Assembly: GCA_014189435.1 (NCBI GenBank)
Contig: CP050293.1
Coordinates: forward strand, 4,779,001-4,843,000
DNA length: 64,000 bases
Source of the DNA: Mesorhizobium loti
Lineage (GTDB): Bacteria > Pseudomonadota > Alphaproteobacteria > Rhizobiales > Rhizobiaceae
Reading direction: 5' to 3'
Below are positions 8,368 through 17,260 of this stretch, in pieces. The position numbers and the translations under genes are program-made. The notes beneath the pieces were generated by a model. It worked only from the letters and a program-made list of their open reading frames with translations, was not told where the DNA came from and ran no database searches. Within the stretch, counting starts at the first letter, position 1, and each line of letters begins with the position of its first letter.

Positions 8368-9306
8368 ATGACGACACATCGCGCCGAACGGCAGCGCTTC
8401 TCGATCGGCTATCATCTGAACAGCTGGGACCTGACCGGCCTTCCGCTCAGGCCAGCCATCAAGTTTCTCGCCGACCAGGGCTTTGGCTGGTTTGAGATCC
8501 TCGCCTTCACCAGCCTGTCGGACCAGTACGCCCGCAAATACATGCAGCTCGGCAATCAGGCGCCGATGGGGGTGACCACCGACACCGACATCTTGCGGCG
8601 CTACGCGCTGCTGTCGGAAGGCCAGAGCGAGTATGGCATCAAGCTCTCCTCCTTCTACGTCAATGCGATCTTCACCAACCCTGTCGCCTGGCCTTATGAA
8701 CGCGACGTGCTCGTCGCGCTGACCAGGATGCTGAAGGGGTTCGGCTCACCGGTGCTGGTTCTCGGCGGCGGTCCATCGGAAGCCGCCGCCGGTCCCCACA
8801 CGGCCGACGACTACCGTGCGTTTTGCCGGGCGCTCGAGGATATCGGCAGGCGGACAAAGGACCTCGGCATCGAGACGGTCTATCACCCGCATCTCGACAC
8901 CTTCATCGAGCGTCGCGACCAGCTCGACCGCATGATGGATGAGCTGGATACCAGCCTGGCCGGCCTGTGCATCGATCCGGCGCATCTTGCCCACACCAAT
9001 TCCGATCCGGTCGACGCGGTCAAGACCTACATTTCGGCCGTGCGCTACATGCATTTCAAGGACACTAGGGTCGATCCGGCGCTGAAGGGCTATGACCGAT
9101 ATGGCGCTTTTTGCGAGCTCGGCGCCGGCGTCGTCGATCTTGCCGGCATCGTCGACGTCCTGCTGGAGGCAAACTACGATGGCCTCGCAATCATCGAGCT
9201 GGATGCGTCCAAGAAGACGGCAGAGCAAAGCACGCTCGAGAGCATCGCCTATGTCAGGGACACGCTCGGGCTGGTGCTGACCCCGCAAGGCACGAAGGCC
9301 GCATGA
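8368..9306 (+). CDS. Sugar phosphate isomerase/epimerase-like TIM barrel
   Basis: A 312-residue AP-endonuclease-2/xylose-isomerase-like TIM barrel protein, a family of metal-dependent sugar isomerases, epimerases and dehydratases. Visible segments are the barrel start IGYHLNSWDLTG, VYHPHLDTFIERRDQLDRMM (metal His/Glu region), LCIDPAHLAHTNSDP, MHFKDTRVDP and ELDASKKTAEQSTLES near the end, which is typical of inosose dehydratase-like and 3-keto-sugar-related members. It overlaps the first permease start (ATGA). With the Gfo/Idh gene downstream it suggests oxidation plus isomerisation of an imported sugar or inositol derivative. Confidence 0.85.
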   Translation: MTTHRAERQRFSIGYHLNSWDLTGLPLRPAIKFLADQGFGWFEILAFTSLSDQYARKYMQLGNQAPMGVTTDTDILRRYALLSEGQSEYGIKLSSFYVNAIFTNPVAWPYERDVLVALTRMLKGFGSPVLVLGGGPSEAAAGPHTADDYRAFCRALEDIGRRTKDLGIETVYHPHLDTFIERRDQLDRMMDELDTSLAGLCIDPAHLAHTNSDPVDAVKTYISAVRYMHFKDTRVDPALKGYDRYGAFCELGAGVVDLAGIVDVLLEANYDGLAIIELDASKKTAEQSTLESIAYVRDTLGLVLTPQGTKAA

Positions 9307-10238
9307 GCACGCGACCGCAAGAGGCGGCTCCTGTTTCGAGCCGATCCGGCACCTGGCGTTTCGACACCGGGGACGGGGTTGTCGCCTTCTTGATGATCCT
9401 GCCCGCCGCGATCCTCTTTGGTCTTTTCTACCTCTGGCCGTTCGTCAACGGCTTCTGGCTCAGTCTGCACAATTGGGACGGATTTTCCGATCCGACCTGG
9501 GCAGGCATTTCCAACTACATGCGCCTGGCGCATGATCGCATCTTCCTCGGCGCGCTGCGCAACAATTTGATTTTCGTCGTTGCCGTCGTGATCCTGAAGA
9601 ACGTGCTGGGCCTCGGACTGGCGCTGCTTTTGAACCGGGCGCTGCTCGGCCGCGCCTTCTTTCGCGCCGCCGCCTTCATCCCGGTGACGATGTCCTTCGT
9701 CGCCGTCGGCCTGCTCTGGTCCTGGATCTACAATCCGGTCTTCGGACTGCTCAACAGCGGGCTCGATCTCATTGGTCTCACCGGGTTGAAACGATCATGG
9801 CTCGGCGACGCCGACATCGCGCTCTACTCGATCATCGTCGTCGACGTCTGGAAATGGCTCGGCTTCCACGCCGTCATCTATCTGGCAGGGCTGCAGACGA
9901 TCCCGTCTGAACTCTATGAATCGGCGAAGATGGACGGCGCCGGCCCCTTGCAGCGCTTCCGGCATGTCACCGTCCCGATGATGATGCCGATCATCTTCAT
10001 CAACACCATCCTGGGCCTTTCCGGCGCCTTCGTGCGCAACTTCGACATCGTCTATGTCTTGACCAAGGGCGGTCCGAACCACGCCACCGAAGTGGTGCTC
10101 ACCTACATGATGAGCAAGGCCTTCCAGGACGGCGCCATGAGCTACGCCGCGGCGATCGGTTATGTGCTCTTCATGATCGTCGGGCTGGCCAGCGTCGGCC
10201 TGCTGGCCCTGATGCGGCGGCAAAGGCTCGACGTCTGA
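9303..10238 (+). CDS. Sugar ABC transporter permease (MalF-like)
   Basis: A 311-residue inner-membrane permease of the MalF/UgpA type with about six transmembrane helices; the first is around residues 25-45 (VVAFLMILPAAILFGLFYLWPF). The binding-protein-dependent transport signature EAA loop is recognisable around ELYESAKMDGAGPLQRFRHVTVPMM, where the ATPase docks. Its start overlaps the upstream stop (ATGA) and its stop overlaps the next start (TGATG), so the operon is translationally coupled. Confidence 0.93.
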   Translation: MSTRPQEAAPVSSRSGTWRFDTGDGVVAFLMILPAAILFGLFYLWPFVNGFWLSLHNWDGFSDPTWAGISNYMRLAHDRIFLGALRNNLIFVVAVVILKNVLGLGLALLLNRALLGRAFFRAAAFIPVTMSFVAVGLLWSWIYNPVFGLLNSGLDLIGLTGLKRSWLGDADIALYSIIVVDVWKWLGFHAVIYLAGLQTIPSELYESAKMDGAGPLQRFRHVTVPMMMPIIFINTILGLSGAFVRNFDIVYVLTKGGPNHATEVVLTYMMSKAFQDGAMSYAAAIGYVLFMIVGLASVGLLALMRRQRLDV

Positions 10239-11140
10239 TGAGAGCCGCCGCCAACCCTCCAATTTCGCTGGACGATGGCGCGGCCGGCCGTCGCGGGCTC
10301 ATGCAGCGCCTCGGCATGCGCGGCATCCTCGAACTTGCCGGCATCTATGCCGCGCTCGTCCTCGTGCTCTTCGAGACGCTTTACCCGTTGCTTTGGGTGC
10401 TGTTCGGTTCGCTCAAGACCAAGCAGGAAATGCTGAGCAATGTCTGGGGTCCGCCGTCGAGCCTGGTGTTGCAGAACTATGCCGATGCCTGGCGGATCGC
10501 CGGCATGGGATCGCGCATCGTCAACAGCGTCTTCGTCACCGGCTCGGCATTGATCATCCTGGTCGCCGTCGCGACGCCGTGCGCCTATGCGGTGGCGCGT
10601 CTTCGTTTCCCCGGACGCGGTCTTGTGGTCGCCGTCGCGGTGGCGGCCATGCTGGTGCCGCCGCAGGTGATGGCCATTCCGCTGTTCCTGGTGGCGCGCG
10701 ATCTCGGCCTGATCAACAACCGGCTCGGCATTGCCTTCATCTATGCCGCGACATCGCTGCCGCTTTCGGTCTTCATCCTGCGCAGCTTCTTCGTCACGCT
10801 GCCGGCCGACCTCGAAGACGCCGCGCGCGTCGATGGCGCCAGCCGGCTGGAGATCCTGATCCACATCATGTTGCCATTGGTCCGGCCGGGCGTGGCGCTG
10901 ATCCTCATCTTCGGCTTCATCGAGATCTGGAACGATTTCTTCCTGGCTTTCCTGCTGCTGCGCGACCCGTCGGTGCAGACCATCCCACTCGGGCTGGTCA
11001 GCTTCTTCCAGCAGTACGACTCGCTGTGGAGCCTCTACTTCGCCGCGTTGACGATCACGACACTGCCGGTGATCGTCGTCTTTGTCGCCATGCAACGGCA
11101 GTTCATCGCCGGCCTGACCGCCGGCGCCGTGAAGGGTTGA
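10238..11140 (+). CDS. Sugar ABC transporter permease (MalG-like)
   Basis: A 300-residue permease of the MalG/UgpE type that pairs with the 9303 permease. It has about six membrane helices and a clear EAA loop (LEDAARVDGASRLEILIHIMLP). No ATP-binding subunit is encoded in this operon, so the pair must borrow one, either a multitasking MsiK/MalK-type ATPase elsewhere or possibly the one at 44199. Confidence 0.93.
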   Translation: MRAAANPPISLDDGAAGRRGLMQRLGMRGILELAGIYAALVLVLFETLYPLLWVLFGSLKTKQEMLSNVWGPPSSLVLQNYADAWRIAGMGSRIVNSVFVTGSALIILVAVATPCAYAVARLRFPGRGLVVAVAVAAMLVPPQVMAIPLFLVARDLGLINNRLGIAFIYAATSLPLSVFILRSFFVTLPADLEDAARVDGASRLEILIHIMLPLVRPGVALILIFGFIEIWNDFFLAFLLLRDPSVQTIPLGLVSFFQQYDSLWSLYFAALTITTLPVIVVFVAMQRQFIAGLTAGAVKG

Positions 11141-11141
11141 C

Positions 11142-12212
11142 ATGCAGGATCGCGTCATTGGCGTTGGCGTCATCGGCTGCGGCGAGATCGCCCAGCTGAT
11201 GCACTTGCCGTATCTCATGGAATTGCCGGCGTTTCGCATCGCCGCCTTGTGCGACATCTCGCCCGGCACGGTCGACAAGGTCGCGGAGCACTATGGTGTC
11301 GCCGCACGGTACACGGACCACCGCGCGCTGCTCGCCGATCCGAATGTCGATGCGGTGGTGATCTGCACCTACGACCATGGCGAGATGGTCGCCGATGCGA
11401 TCCGCGCCGGCAAGCATCTGATCGTCGAGAAGCCGCTTGCCTTCACCCCGCAGGAGGCGCGCCCGCTGGTCGAGCAGGCTGAGCGGAGCGGCCTTGTCGC
11501 CCTTGTCGGCTATATGAAATTCTATGATCCCGGCTATGAGGTCGGGTTGGAGCGGATCGCCGCGATCGGCCGTCCGAAGTCGATCCATGTCCATGATTTC
11601 GCCGGCCGCTTCGACCGCTATGGCCAGCTCTATACCCAGACCCGCATCACCGACGTGCCGGCCGGTATGCTGGCGGCGGGACGCGATGCCGTCGCCCGGC
11701 GCGTCGAAGCGGCCCTCGGTGCCGATCATGCCGGTTATCGCGACCTCTATCTCTTGCTGCTGGGCCTCAGCAGCCACGATCTTGCCGTCATGCGCGGCGC
11801 TTTCGGCACGCCGGACCGCGTCGTCCATGCTCAACAGACCGGTCCTAACCAGCTGCTGGCCGTGCTCGACTATGGTGGCGTCCCTTGCCTCTTCGACATG
11901 GCACTTGCCCAGTATGAATGGTGGGACGAGTGGATCCACGTTCATGGCGAGCGCGACGAGGTGCGGATCGAATTCCAGAACCCCTACTTCCGCAACGCCG
12001 CGGCAACCGTCCGGCTACGCGAAGCGGCAGGCGAGACCGCGTCCGAACGCATGATACCCGGCGTTCCGGATACGTCGTTCCGCCGCGAATGGCTGCATTT
12101 CGCCGATTGCATCCAGGCCGGCGCGAAACCGCGCACGCCGCTTTCCGGCGGGCTCGCCGACCTCGACCTTGCCATTCGGATCATCCAGGCAATGCCGCCC
12201 AAGAGACTTTAA
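11142..12212 (+). CDS. Gfo/Idh/MocA-family oxidoreductase
   Basis: A 356-residue NAD(P)-dependent dehydrogenase. The N-terminal Rossmann domain shows GVIGCGEIAQ at residues 8-17, followed by the family motif EKPLA and a C-terminal alpha/beta substrate domain. Relatives oxidise sugars, inositols or glucosides, often at C-3 or C-2. It starts one base after the permease stop and ends the operon. Together with the TIM-barrel protein it probably processes the sugar taken up by this transporter. Confidence 0.87.
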   Translation: MQDRVIGVGVIGCGEIAQLMHLPYLMELPAFRIAALCDISPGTVDKVAEHYGVAARYTDHRALLADPNVDAVVICTYDHGEMVADAIRAGKHLIVEKPLAFTPQEARPLVEQAERSGLVALVGYMKFYDPGYEVGLERIAAIGRPKSIHVHDFAGRFDRYGQLYTQTRITDVPAGMLAAGRDAVARRVEAALGADHAGYRDLYLLLLGLSSHDLAVMRGAFGTPDRVVHAQQTGPNQLLAVLDYGGVPCLFDMALAQYEWWDEWIHVHGERDEVRIEFQNPYFRNAAATVRLREAAGETASERMIPGVPDTSFRREWLHFADCIQAGAKPRTPLSGGLADLDLAIRIIQAMPPKRL

Positions 12213-12225
12213 CGAGATTGAGACT

Positions 12226-13032
12226 TTAGCGAAATTTCGGAAACACGCCGCTGGCCGGCGCGTTGGCCCAGCTCTGCAAGGTCTGGCCGCCATCGATCAG
12301 CCAATCCACGCCGGTGACATGCCTCGCCTCGTCGGAAGCGAGGAAGGCCACGGCGGCGGCGACATCGTCCGGCTGGCCTATGCGGCGCAACGGTATCCGA
12401 TCGGCAAAGTGCTGGACGCTGCTCTCGAAATCGCCGTCGCCGGAAGCCGGCACGCCAAGCGTCGTCTCGATCACGCCAGGGCAGATGGCATTCACACGTA
12501 TGCCGTAGGGCGCGGCATCGAGCGCCGCGACCCGCGTCAGGCCGACCACGCCATGTTTGGAGGCGACATAGCCGGCACCGCCCGAAAGGACGTCCCAACC
12601 GGCCATGGACGAGCCCATGTTGACGATCGAGCCGCCGGTGCCGGCCTTGATCATCGCCCGAAGCGACGCCTGCAGAACGAGGAAGATGCCACGCAGATTG
12701 ATGCGGATGATCGTGTCCCAGTCCTCGACCGGCAGGTCGTGAACGGGAGCGACGACACCAGAAATACCGGCATTGTTGAACACCACGTCGAGGCCGCCGA
12801 ACGTCTCGACGGTCGTTTCGACGGCGCGCCGCACATCCGCTTCATCGGTGACGTCGGCCTCGATCGCCAGGACGTCCTCGCCGAGAGAGCGGGCCAGTTG
12901 CTGCGCCGCCGCGCCATTGCGGTCGACAATGGCGACCCGCGCGCCTTCGTCGCGGAAGCGCCGCACCGCAGCGCTTCCAATCGCGCCGGCGCCACCGGTG
13001 ACGAGGATCTTCTTCTGGTCGAACCGTTTCAT
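12226..13032 (-). CDS. SDR-family oxidoreductase
   Basis: A 268-residue classical short-chain dehydrogenase with TGGAGAIG at the cofactor site, NNAG, and the catalytic serine followed by YVASK. The end MTGVDWLIDGGQTLQSW is typical. The ATG at 13032 overlaps the stop codon of the upstream epimerase in an ATGA, so both belong to one minus-strand operon; an in-frame ATG 11 codons earlier would lie inside that gene. It converges with the Gfo/Idh gene 13 bases away. The substrate is probably a sugar, polyol or sugar lactone, but this is not determined. Confidence 0.87.
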   Translation of the reverse strand: MKRFDQKKILVTGGAGAIGSAAVRRFRDEGARVAIVDRNGAAAQQLARSLGEDVLAIEADVTDEADVRRAVETTVETFGGLDVVFNNAGISGVVAPVHDLPVEDWDTIIRINLRGIFLVLQASLRAMIKAGTGGSIVNMGSSMAGWDVLSGGAGYVASKHGVVGLTRVAALDAAPYGIRVNAICPGVIETTLGVPASGDGDFESSVQHFADRIPLRRIGQPDDVAAAVAFLASDEARHVTGVDWLIDGGQTLQSWANAPASGVFPKFR

Positions 13033-13884
13033 CCCTGGGTCTCCGGCTTTGGGTAGGAACGCCACGAATGGCTTGCCGCGAAGCCGATCGTCTCGCGCGC
13101 ATGGACCGTGTCGAGTACGGAGCCGAAGCCGGCGATCGGCCGCGACAGCGCGACATCAGGGTAGACCCGGCGCACGAGCGCTTCGGTTTCCTCTTCCATG
13201 AATGTGTCGGCGGCACTCAGGAGGACGCGCAGGTGGCCTTCGCCTTGCCATTCGAGCGCTCGCAGGAAGCCCTGGCCGGCATCGCGCGCGTCGAGATAGG
13301 CCCACAGGTCGCGGGCACTGTCGGCGGTGGCGCGGCGCGGACCGACGCCAGAGAAAAAGGAACCCGGCGTCTGGATCCACGGCATGCGGATACTGACCGC
13401 CGAAAAAGGCGCCGCGGCGCACCGCCGCGTCGACGATTTCCTCGCCCAGCCATTTCGACAGGCCGTACGGATCCTGCGCGCCGACCGGGTGGTTGAGGTC
13501 TACCGGCAGATAGGGCGGCCGCACCGGTTTCTCGAAAAAGGGATAGCCGAAAACACTGAAGGACGAAGCATAGATGAAGCGCCTGGCGCCGGCCATGGCG
13601 GCTGCCTCGACCACATTGTAGGCGGTCGCGACATTGGTCTTGAACACCTCGCCGCCGGCCCGGCCGGTCGGGCGCGGGATAGCCGCGACATGCACCACGG
13701 CGTCGCAATCGCGCACCAGCTGCAGCGTCGATCCCAAATCGGTCAAATCCGCGGTTGCATGCTGCCAGGTCGCCCCGCCCGGCACCACGGCATCGAGACC
13801 CAGCACATCGTGGCCGGCCGCAACCAGGGCCTCGGCGACATGGCGGCCAAGCAGGCCACTGGCTCCGGTGACGATCGTCTTCAT
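13029..13884 (-). pseudogene. NAD-dependent epimerase/dehydratase, frameshifted
   Basis: The first frame (from ATG at 13884) encodes an extended-SDR start, MKTIVTGASGLLGRHVAEAL, and continues through the catalytic YGLSK to about residue 160. The rest of the protein (RMPWIQTPGSFF onward to SHSWRSYPKPE) continues in another frame to a stop at 13029. The switch is at a run of five A at 13403-13407. With four A the two parts join as GAF-SAVSIRMPWIQTP, giving a normal 284-residue protein. The downstream part is intact and its stop is coupled to the next gene, so this may be a sequencing error or a recent mutation. If the frameshift is real the protein loses its C-terminal substrate domain. Confidence 0.85.
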
Positions 13885-13921
13885 ATCTCGACCTCGGATC
13901 CGCAATCCAGCGGCTTGAATA

Positions 13922-13936
13922 TCATTGATGGTCATA
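13922..13936 (-). promoter_or_regulatory. Shared operator-like element, copy B
   Basis: On the minus strand TATGACCATCAATGA lies 38 bases before the epimerase start, with one change from copies A and C. It is preceded by TTG, giving the pseudo-dyad TTGTATGACCATCAA. A TTGACA box (13969-13964 minus) is 27 bases upstream, part of a CTTGAC/GTCAAG inverted repeat at 13952-13970. The ATG inside the element is in frame with the epimerase but has no ribosome-binding site. Confidence 0.5.
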
Positions 13937-14054
13937 CAAATCGAGCACATGCTTGACGAGCATTGTCAAGGCCATTTCGCGCTGGACAAATAGCGCATAC
14001 CCTTGTCGGAGCGCGGTGTGCAAGGTCGACGAGCACGCTTTGCGTCGAACGGGA

Positions 14055-14097
14055 TTGACTTGGCATCCGCCAAGGTTTTTTGTATGAGCATCAACGA
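14055..14097 (+). promoter_or_regulatory. Promoter and shared operator-like element, copy D
   Basis: A TTGACT box (14055-14060) and a possible TTGTAT -10 box (14081-14086 region) are followed and overlapped by TATGAGCATCAACGA (14083-14097), one base different from copies A and C. The element ends 19 bases before the start codon of the cysteine hydrolase gene. Its position over the presumed transcription start fits a repressor site. Confidence 0.5.
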
Positions 14098-14116
14098 TCG
14101 GTCAAAGGAGCTCGCC

Positions 14117-14761
14117 ATGCCCGTGGACAGTTTTTCCTCACATCGGCACGATGACGCGGTGCGCCTCGATCCACGCCGTGCGGCCGTTGTCGTCATCGAT
14201 ATGGTCAATGAATTCTGCAAGCCCGGCGGAGCCATGGTCCTGCCTGGATACGAGACGCTGGTCGCACCGCAGCTGGCCGTCATCGAGGCGGCGCGCGCAG
14301 CCGGCGTCCCGGTGATCTGGGTTCATGACAGCCATCGGCCCGGCATGCGACGCGAGCGCGAATGGCTGAAGCGCACGCCGCATTGCCTGGAAGGAAGCTG
14401 GGGGCCGGAAATCATCGAGGACCTCGGCGCCCGCGACGATGAGATCCACGTGATCAAGCGGCGCTATTCGGCCTTCTTTCAAACCGACCTCGACCTGACG
14501 CTGAAAGATATGCAGACCGATCAGTTGGTCATCTTCGGCGTGGTCACCAACATCTGTGTGCGCTCGACCATCCATGACGCCTTTTTCGAGGGTTATGAGG
14601 TGGTGGTGCCCAGCGATTGCTGCGCGGCGACAGGGCCGCGCGAGCAGGAAAGTTCGCTCTACGACATAGCGACGCATTTCGGCGTGGTCAGCGATTCGGC
14701 AAGCGTCGTCGCAGCCCTTCGCGACGGAACGTCGCTTCAACCGGCGAGTGTTGCGGCTTGA
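14117..14761 (+). CDS. Isochorismatase-family cysteine hydrolase
   Basis: A 214-residue cytoplasmic hydrolase of the isochorismatase/nicotinamidase superfamily. The catalytic triad is visible as Asp28 (VVVIDMVNEF), Lys114 (VIKRRYSAFF) and Cys147 (VVTNICVRSTIHDAF). Members hydrolyse amide or vinyl-ether bonds, for example in nicotinamide, N-carbamoyl compounds, peroxyureidoacrylate and biuret. I chose the ATG at 14117 because AAAGGAG sits eight bases upstream; an in-frame ATG at 14084 lacks such a site and falls inside the operator-like element. It heads a plus-strand group with the MarR regulator and the enamidase-like protein, so an amide intermediate is a plausible substrate. Confidence 0.88.
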   Translation: MPVDSFSSHRHDDAVRLDPRRAAVVVIDMVNEFCKPGGAMVLPGYETLVAPQLAVIEAARAAGVPVIWVHDSHRPGMRREREWLKRTPHCLEGSWGPEIIEDLGARDDEIHVIKRRYSAFFQTDLDLTLKDMQTDQLVIFGVVTNICVRSTIHDAFFEGYEVVVPSDCCAATGPREQESSLYDIATHFGVVSDSASVVAALRDGTSLQPASVAA

Positions 14762-14809
14762 ACCCTTTCGGGCCGGCGATATCCGAGACAGTGGCGATAG
14801 GAGTCCGGT

Positions 14810-15364
14810 GTGACGACTGAAAAGAAACCGCAACCTAAAAAAAGCGCGGCGCCGAAAGGGTCAAGCGGCAAGGCGGCACCGTTGAGCCGCGAGCAGGTGC
14901 TGCAGCAATACGCCGAGACCGGCTACGAACTGGACCGCCACCCGGCGCACGTCATCCGCCGGGCGCATCAGCGCGCAACGCTGCGCTTCCAGCAGGTGAT
15001 GGCCGGCGAAGACCTTTCGCCAACCCAGTTCGCGGCGCTCGCCACGATCCTCAAGCATGGCGAAGTTTCACAAAACCATCTCGGCCGGCTGACGGCGATG
15101 GACCCGTCAACCATCAGCATCGTCATGCGCAAACTGCTCAAACACGGGCTGATCACCCGCAGCGCTTCCGACACCGACCAACGTCTGTCGATGATCGCGC
15201 TGACCGGCAAGGGAACCGACTACACGCTCGAGCGGCTCGAACGCAGCGTCGAAGTAGGACGGCGGTTCCTGTCTCCGCTCTCACCGGCCGAGCAGGCGAC
15301 CCTGCTTCGCCTGCTCCAGCGCATCAACGACGACGATCCATCGAATGGCGACGGCGGCAAATAG
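14810..15364 (+). CDS. MarR-family transcriptional regulator
   Basis: A 184-residue protein with a winged helix-turn-helix (residues about 60-140; LSPTQFAALATILKHGEVSQ, LTAMDPSTISIVMRKLLKHG and the wing segment ASDTDQRLSMIALT). The N-terminal ~25 residues are lysine-rich and probably disordered. The start is a GTG at 14810 with AGGAG upstream. It lies between the cysteine hydrolase and the enamidase-like gene and is the best local candidate for controlling the catabolic genes here. MarR proteins usually lose DNA binding on contact with an aromatic or heterocyclic ligand. Confidence 0.9.
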   Translation: MTTEKKPQPKKSAAPKGSSGKAAPLSREQVLQQYAETGYELDRHPAHVIRRAHQRATLRFQQVMAGEDLSPTQFAALATILKHGEVSQNHLGRLTAMDPSTISIVMRKLLKHGLITRSASDTDQRLSMIALTGKGTDYTLERLERSVEVGRRFLSPLSPAEQATLLRLLQRINDDDPSNGDGGK

Positions 15365-15405
15365 GCTGCGTCCAGACCTTTCCATAACAGCAGAAGTGAG
15401 AACCG

Positions 15406-16599
15406 ATGTCGTCCGACCCCCAGTCGTCTGCCAACACGCTCATCGTCCGCAACATCGGTCTCCTACTGAGCGGCAATCTGGCTCAACCGATCATCGACGC
15501 CGACACCATCGTCGTGGCCGATGGCCGTATCACCGGCATTGGCAAGGCAGGCGACATTGACAGCGGCGGTGCGGCGACGATCATCGATGCGATGGGCTGC
15601 GCGGTCGCGCCGGGGCTTATCGACAACCACGCCCATCCGGTGGCCGGCGACTGGACGCCGCGGCAGAACCAGATCGGCTGGATGGATTCGACCGTGCATG
15701 GCGGCGTCACGTCAATCATCTCGGCGGGCGAAGTCCACACGCCGGGCCGCCCGCGCGACCTGGTTGGGCTGAAGGCGCTGGCGATCGCTGCCCAGCGCAC
15801 CTTCTCCAACTTCCGTCCGAACGGCATGAAGATCCTGGCCGGCGCGCCGATCCTGGAACCCGGCCTCACCGAGGAGGATTTCCGCACTCTCGCCGAAGCC
15901 GGTGTGACGCTTGTCGGCGAGGTCGGACTTGGCGGCGTCAAGGACGGCCCGACCGGCCGGCAGATGATCGCCTGGGCACGCAAATACGGCATGACCTCGA
16001 TGACCCACACGGGCGGTCCGTCCCTGCCCGGCTCCGGCCGCATCGGCGCGGATGTCGTGCTGGAGGTCGACGCCGACATCGTCGCCCACGTCAATGGCGG
16101 GCCGACGGCCCTCCCCGAAGCCGAAATCCGGCAGATCTGCGAGAACGGCTCGCGCGCGCTCGAAATCGTCCACAACGGCAATTTGCGCACCGGATTGTTC
16201 GTGCTCGACCTGGCAAGGCAGCGCGGCGAACTTGCGCGCGTCATCCTCGGCACGGACAGCCCCGCCGGATCCGGCGTGCAGCCGCTCGGCATCCTGCGGA
16301 TCCTCACCATGCTGGCTTCGCTGGGCGGTATCGCGCCGGAAGTGGCGTTCTGTCTTGCCAGCGGCAACACGGCGCGTGTGCGCGGACTGGATGATCGCGG
16401 CATCATCGAGGTCGGTCGCGCCGCCGACCTGATCTTCATGGATCAGGCGATCGGCGGCGCCGGCGACGGGCTGCTCGACAGCGTGGCGCTCGGCAATCTT
16501 CCAGGCATCGGCATGGTCGTCATCGACGGCGTGGTGCGGACCGGCCGAAGCCGCAACACTCCGCCGGCGATGCGGGTGCCCGAAGTCAGAGCTGCGTAG
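15406..16599 (+). CDS. Enamidase-like amidohydrolase
   Basis: A 397-residue amidohydrolase-superfamily protein. The metal motif HxH is His75-Ala-His77 (in GLIDNHAHP), followed by GEVGLG, MTHTGG, AHVNGG and the catalytic Asp in GTDSPAGSG. The protein follows the enamidase of Eubacterium barkeri segment by segment as I remember it (HGGVTSIISAGEVHTPGRP, SGVQPLGILR, SRNTPPA at the end). That enzyme opens 6-oxo-tetrahydronicotinate to 2-formylglutarate and ammonia. A similar reaction, hydrolysis of a cyclic enamide or lactam, is likely here. Its neighbours (cysteine hydrolase, AA_synth pair, nucleoside hydrolases) fit ring degradation of an N-heterocycle. The true substrate is unknown. Confidence 0.85.
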   Translation: MSSDPQSSANTLIVRNIGLLLSGNLAQPIIDADTIVVADGRITGIGKAGDIDSGGAATIIDAMGCAVAPGLIDNHAHPVAGDWTPRQNQIGWMDSTVHGGVTSIISAGEVHTPGRPRDLVGLKALAIAAQRTFSNFRPNGMKILAGAPILEPGLTEEDFRTLAEAGVTLVGEVGLGGVKDGPTGRQMIAWARKYGMTSMTHTGGPSLPGSGRIGADVVLEVDADIVAHVNGGPTALPEAEIRQICENGSRALEIVHNGNLRTGLFVLDLARQRGELARVILGTDSPAGSGVQPLGILRILTMLASLGGIAPEVAFCLASGNTARVRGLDDRGIIEVGRAADLIFMDQAIGGAGDGLLDSVALGNLPGIGMVVIDGVVRTGRSRNTPPAMRVPEVRAA

Positions 16600-16631
16600 T
16601 GGCAACGACTTTCACGGGCACTTTGTTTTAC

Positions 16632-16674
16632 GCAATTCCCAAGGGAAAGCGCTGCGAACTTTTCCTGGAATTGC
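16632..16674. terminator. Bidirectional terminator-like hairpin between convergent genes
   Basis: GCAATTCC (16632-16639) pairs with GGAATTGC (16667-16674), and the inner AGGGAAA and TTTTCCT extend the stem around an 11-base loop. It fills the 76-base gap between the converging enamidase-like and AA_synth genes and is followed by TTTA on the plus strand. It probably stops transcription from both sides. Confidence 0.55.
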
Positions 16675-16675
16675 T

Positions 16676-17260
16676 TTAGCTGATGCCGTCCTTGCCGACG
16701 ACCTTGTTCTTGGTCAGTCCGCCGACGCGCGGATGCGGTCTGCCGGAATCGGTGACGGCGATGGCGACGACGATCTCGTCGGCACGCGGTGCATCGGGCA
16801 CGCGAACCTCCATGCCGTCGAAATGGCTGCGCACCCGCGCCGCATCCTTGTGACCGAGCGGGATGTCGAGCGGCACGCCGAGGCCACCGCGCTTCTTCGA
16901 TGAAGGAATGAGCGCGGCACCCTTGCCGAGCACATCGCGAAACGGGGCGCCAAGCCTGGGATGAAGGATGGCGGCGGCATGTTCGAGCTCGCCGTCGGCG
17001 CCGACGGCGGCCGCCTTGCCAAAGCTCTCGACCCGGTCGCCGGCAATACCAAGAGCAGCGACGGCGCGCTTGGGCAAGATATCGCCCAACACTTCGCCGA
17101 TGGCACTCAGCGCCGACAGGTCCTCGACATAGATGCCCGCATAGGAGTTGCGGATCACCGCGATGGCCGCGGCACGCCGCGTCGGCGGATCGACGGGGCG
17201 TCCGCCTTCGATCCGGGTTTCCTCGACGATGGTGATGATGCGGCGGATTTCCGGGTTCAT
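16676..17260 (-). CDS. AA_synth (DUF1185) family protein, copy 2
   Basis: A 194-residue protein of the 'amino acid synthesis' family (formerly DUF1185), named without a firmly known reaction. Recognisable segments are IRRIITIVEETRIEGGRP, VIRNSYAGIYVEDLS, the DGELEHAAAILHPRLG block and the SHFDGMEVRVPDAPRADEIVV block near the C terminus. Its start overlaps the stop of its paralogue by four bases. The two share the same order of motifs and probably form one hetero-oligomer or act in one step. Placement opposite an enamidase-like gene suggests a role in the same ring-degradation pathway rather than amino acid synthesis. Confidence 0.75.
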   Translation of the reverse strand: MNPEIRRIITIVEETRIEGGRPVDPPTRRAAAIAVIRNSYAGIYVEDLSALSAIGEVLGDILPKRAVAALGIAGDRVESFGKAAAVGADGELEHAAAILHPRLGAPFRDVLGKGAALIPSSKKRGGLGVPLDIPLGHKDAARVRSHFDGMEVRVPDAPRADEIVVAIAVTDSGRPHPRVGGLTKNKVVGKDGIS

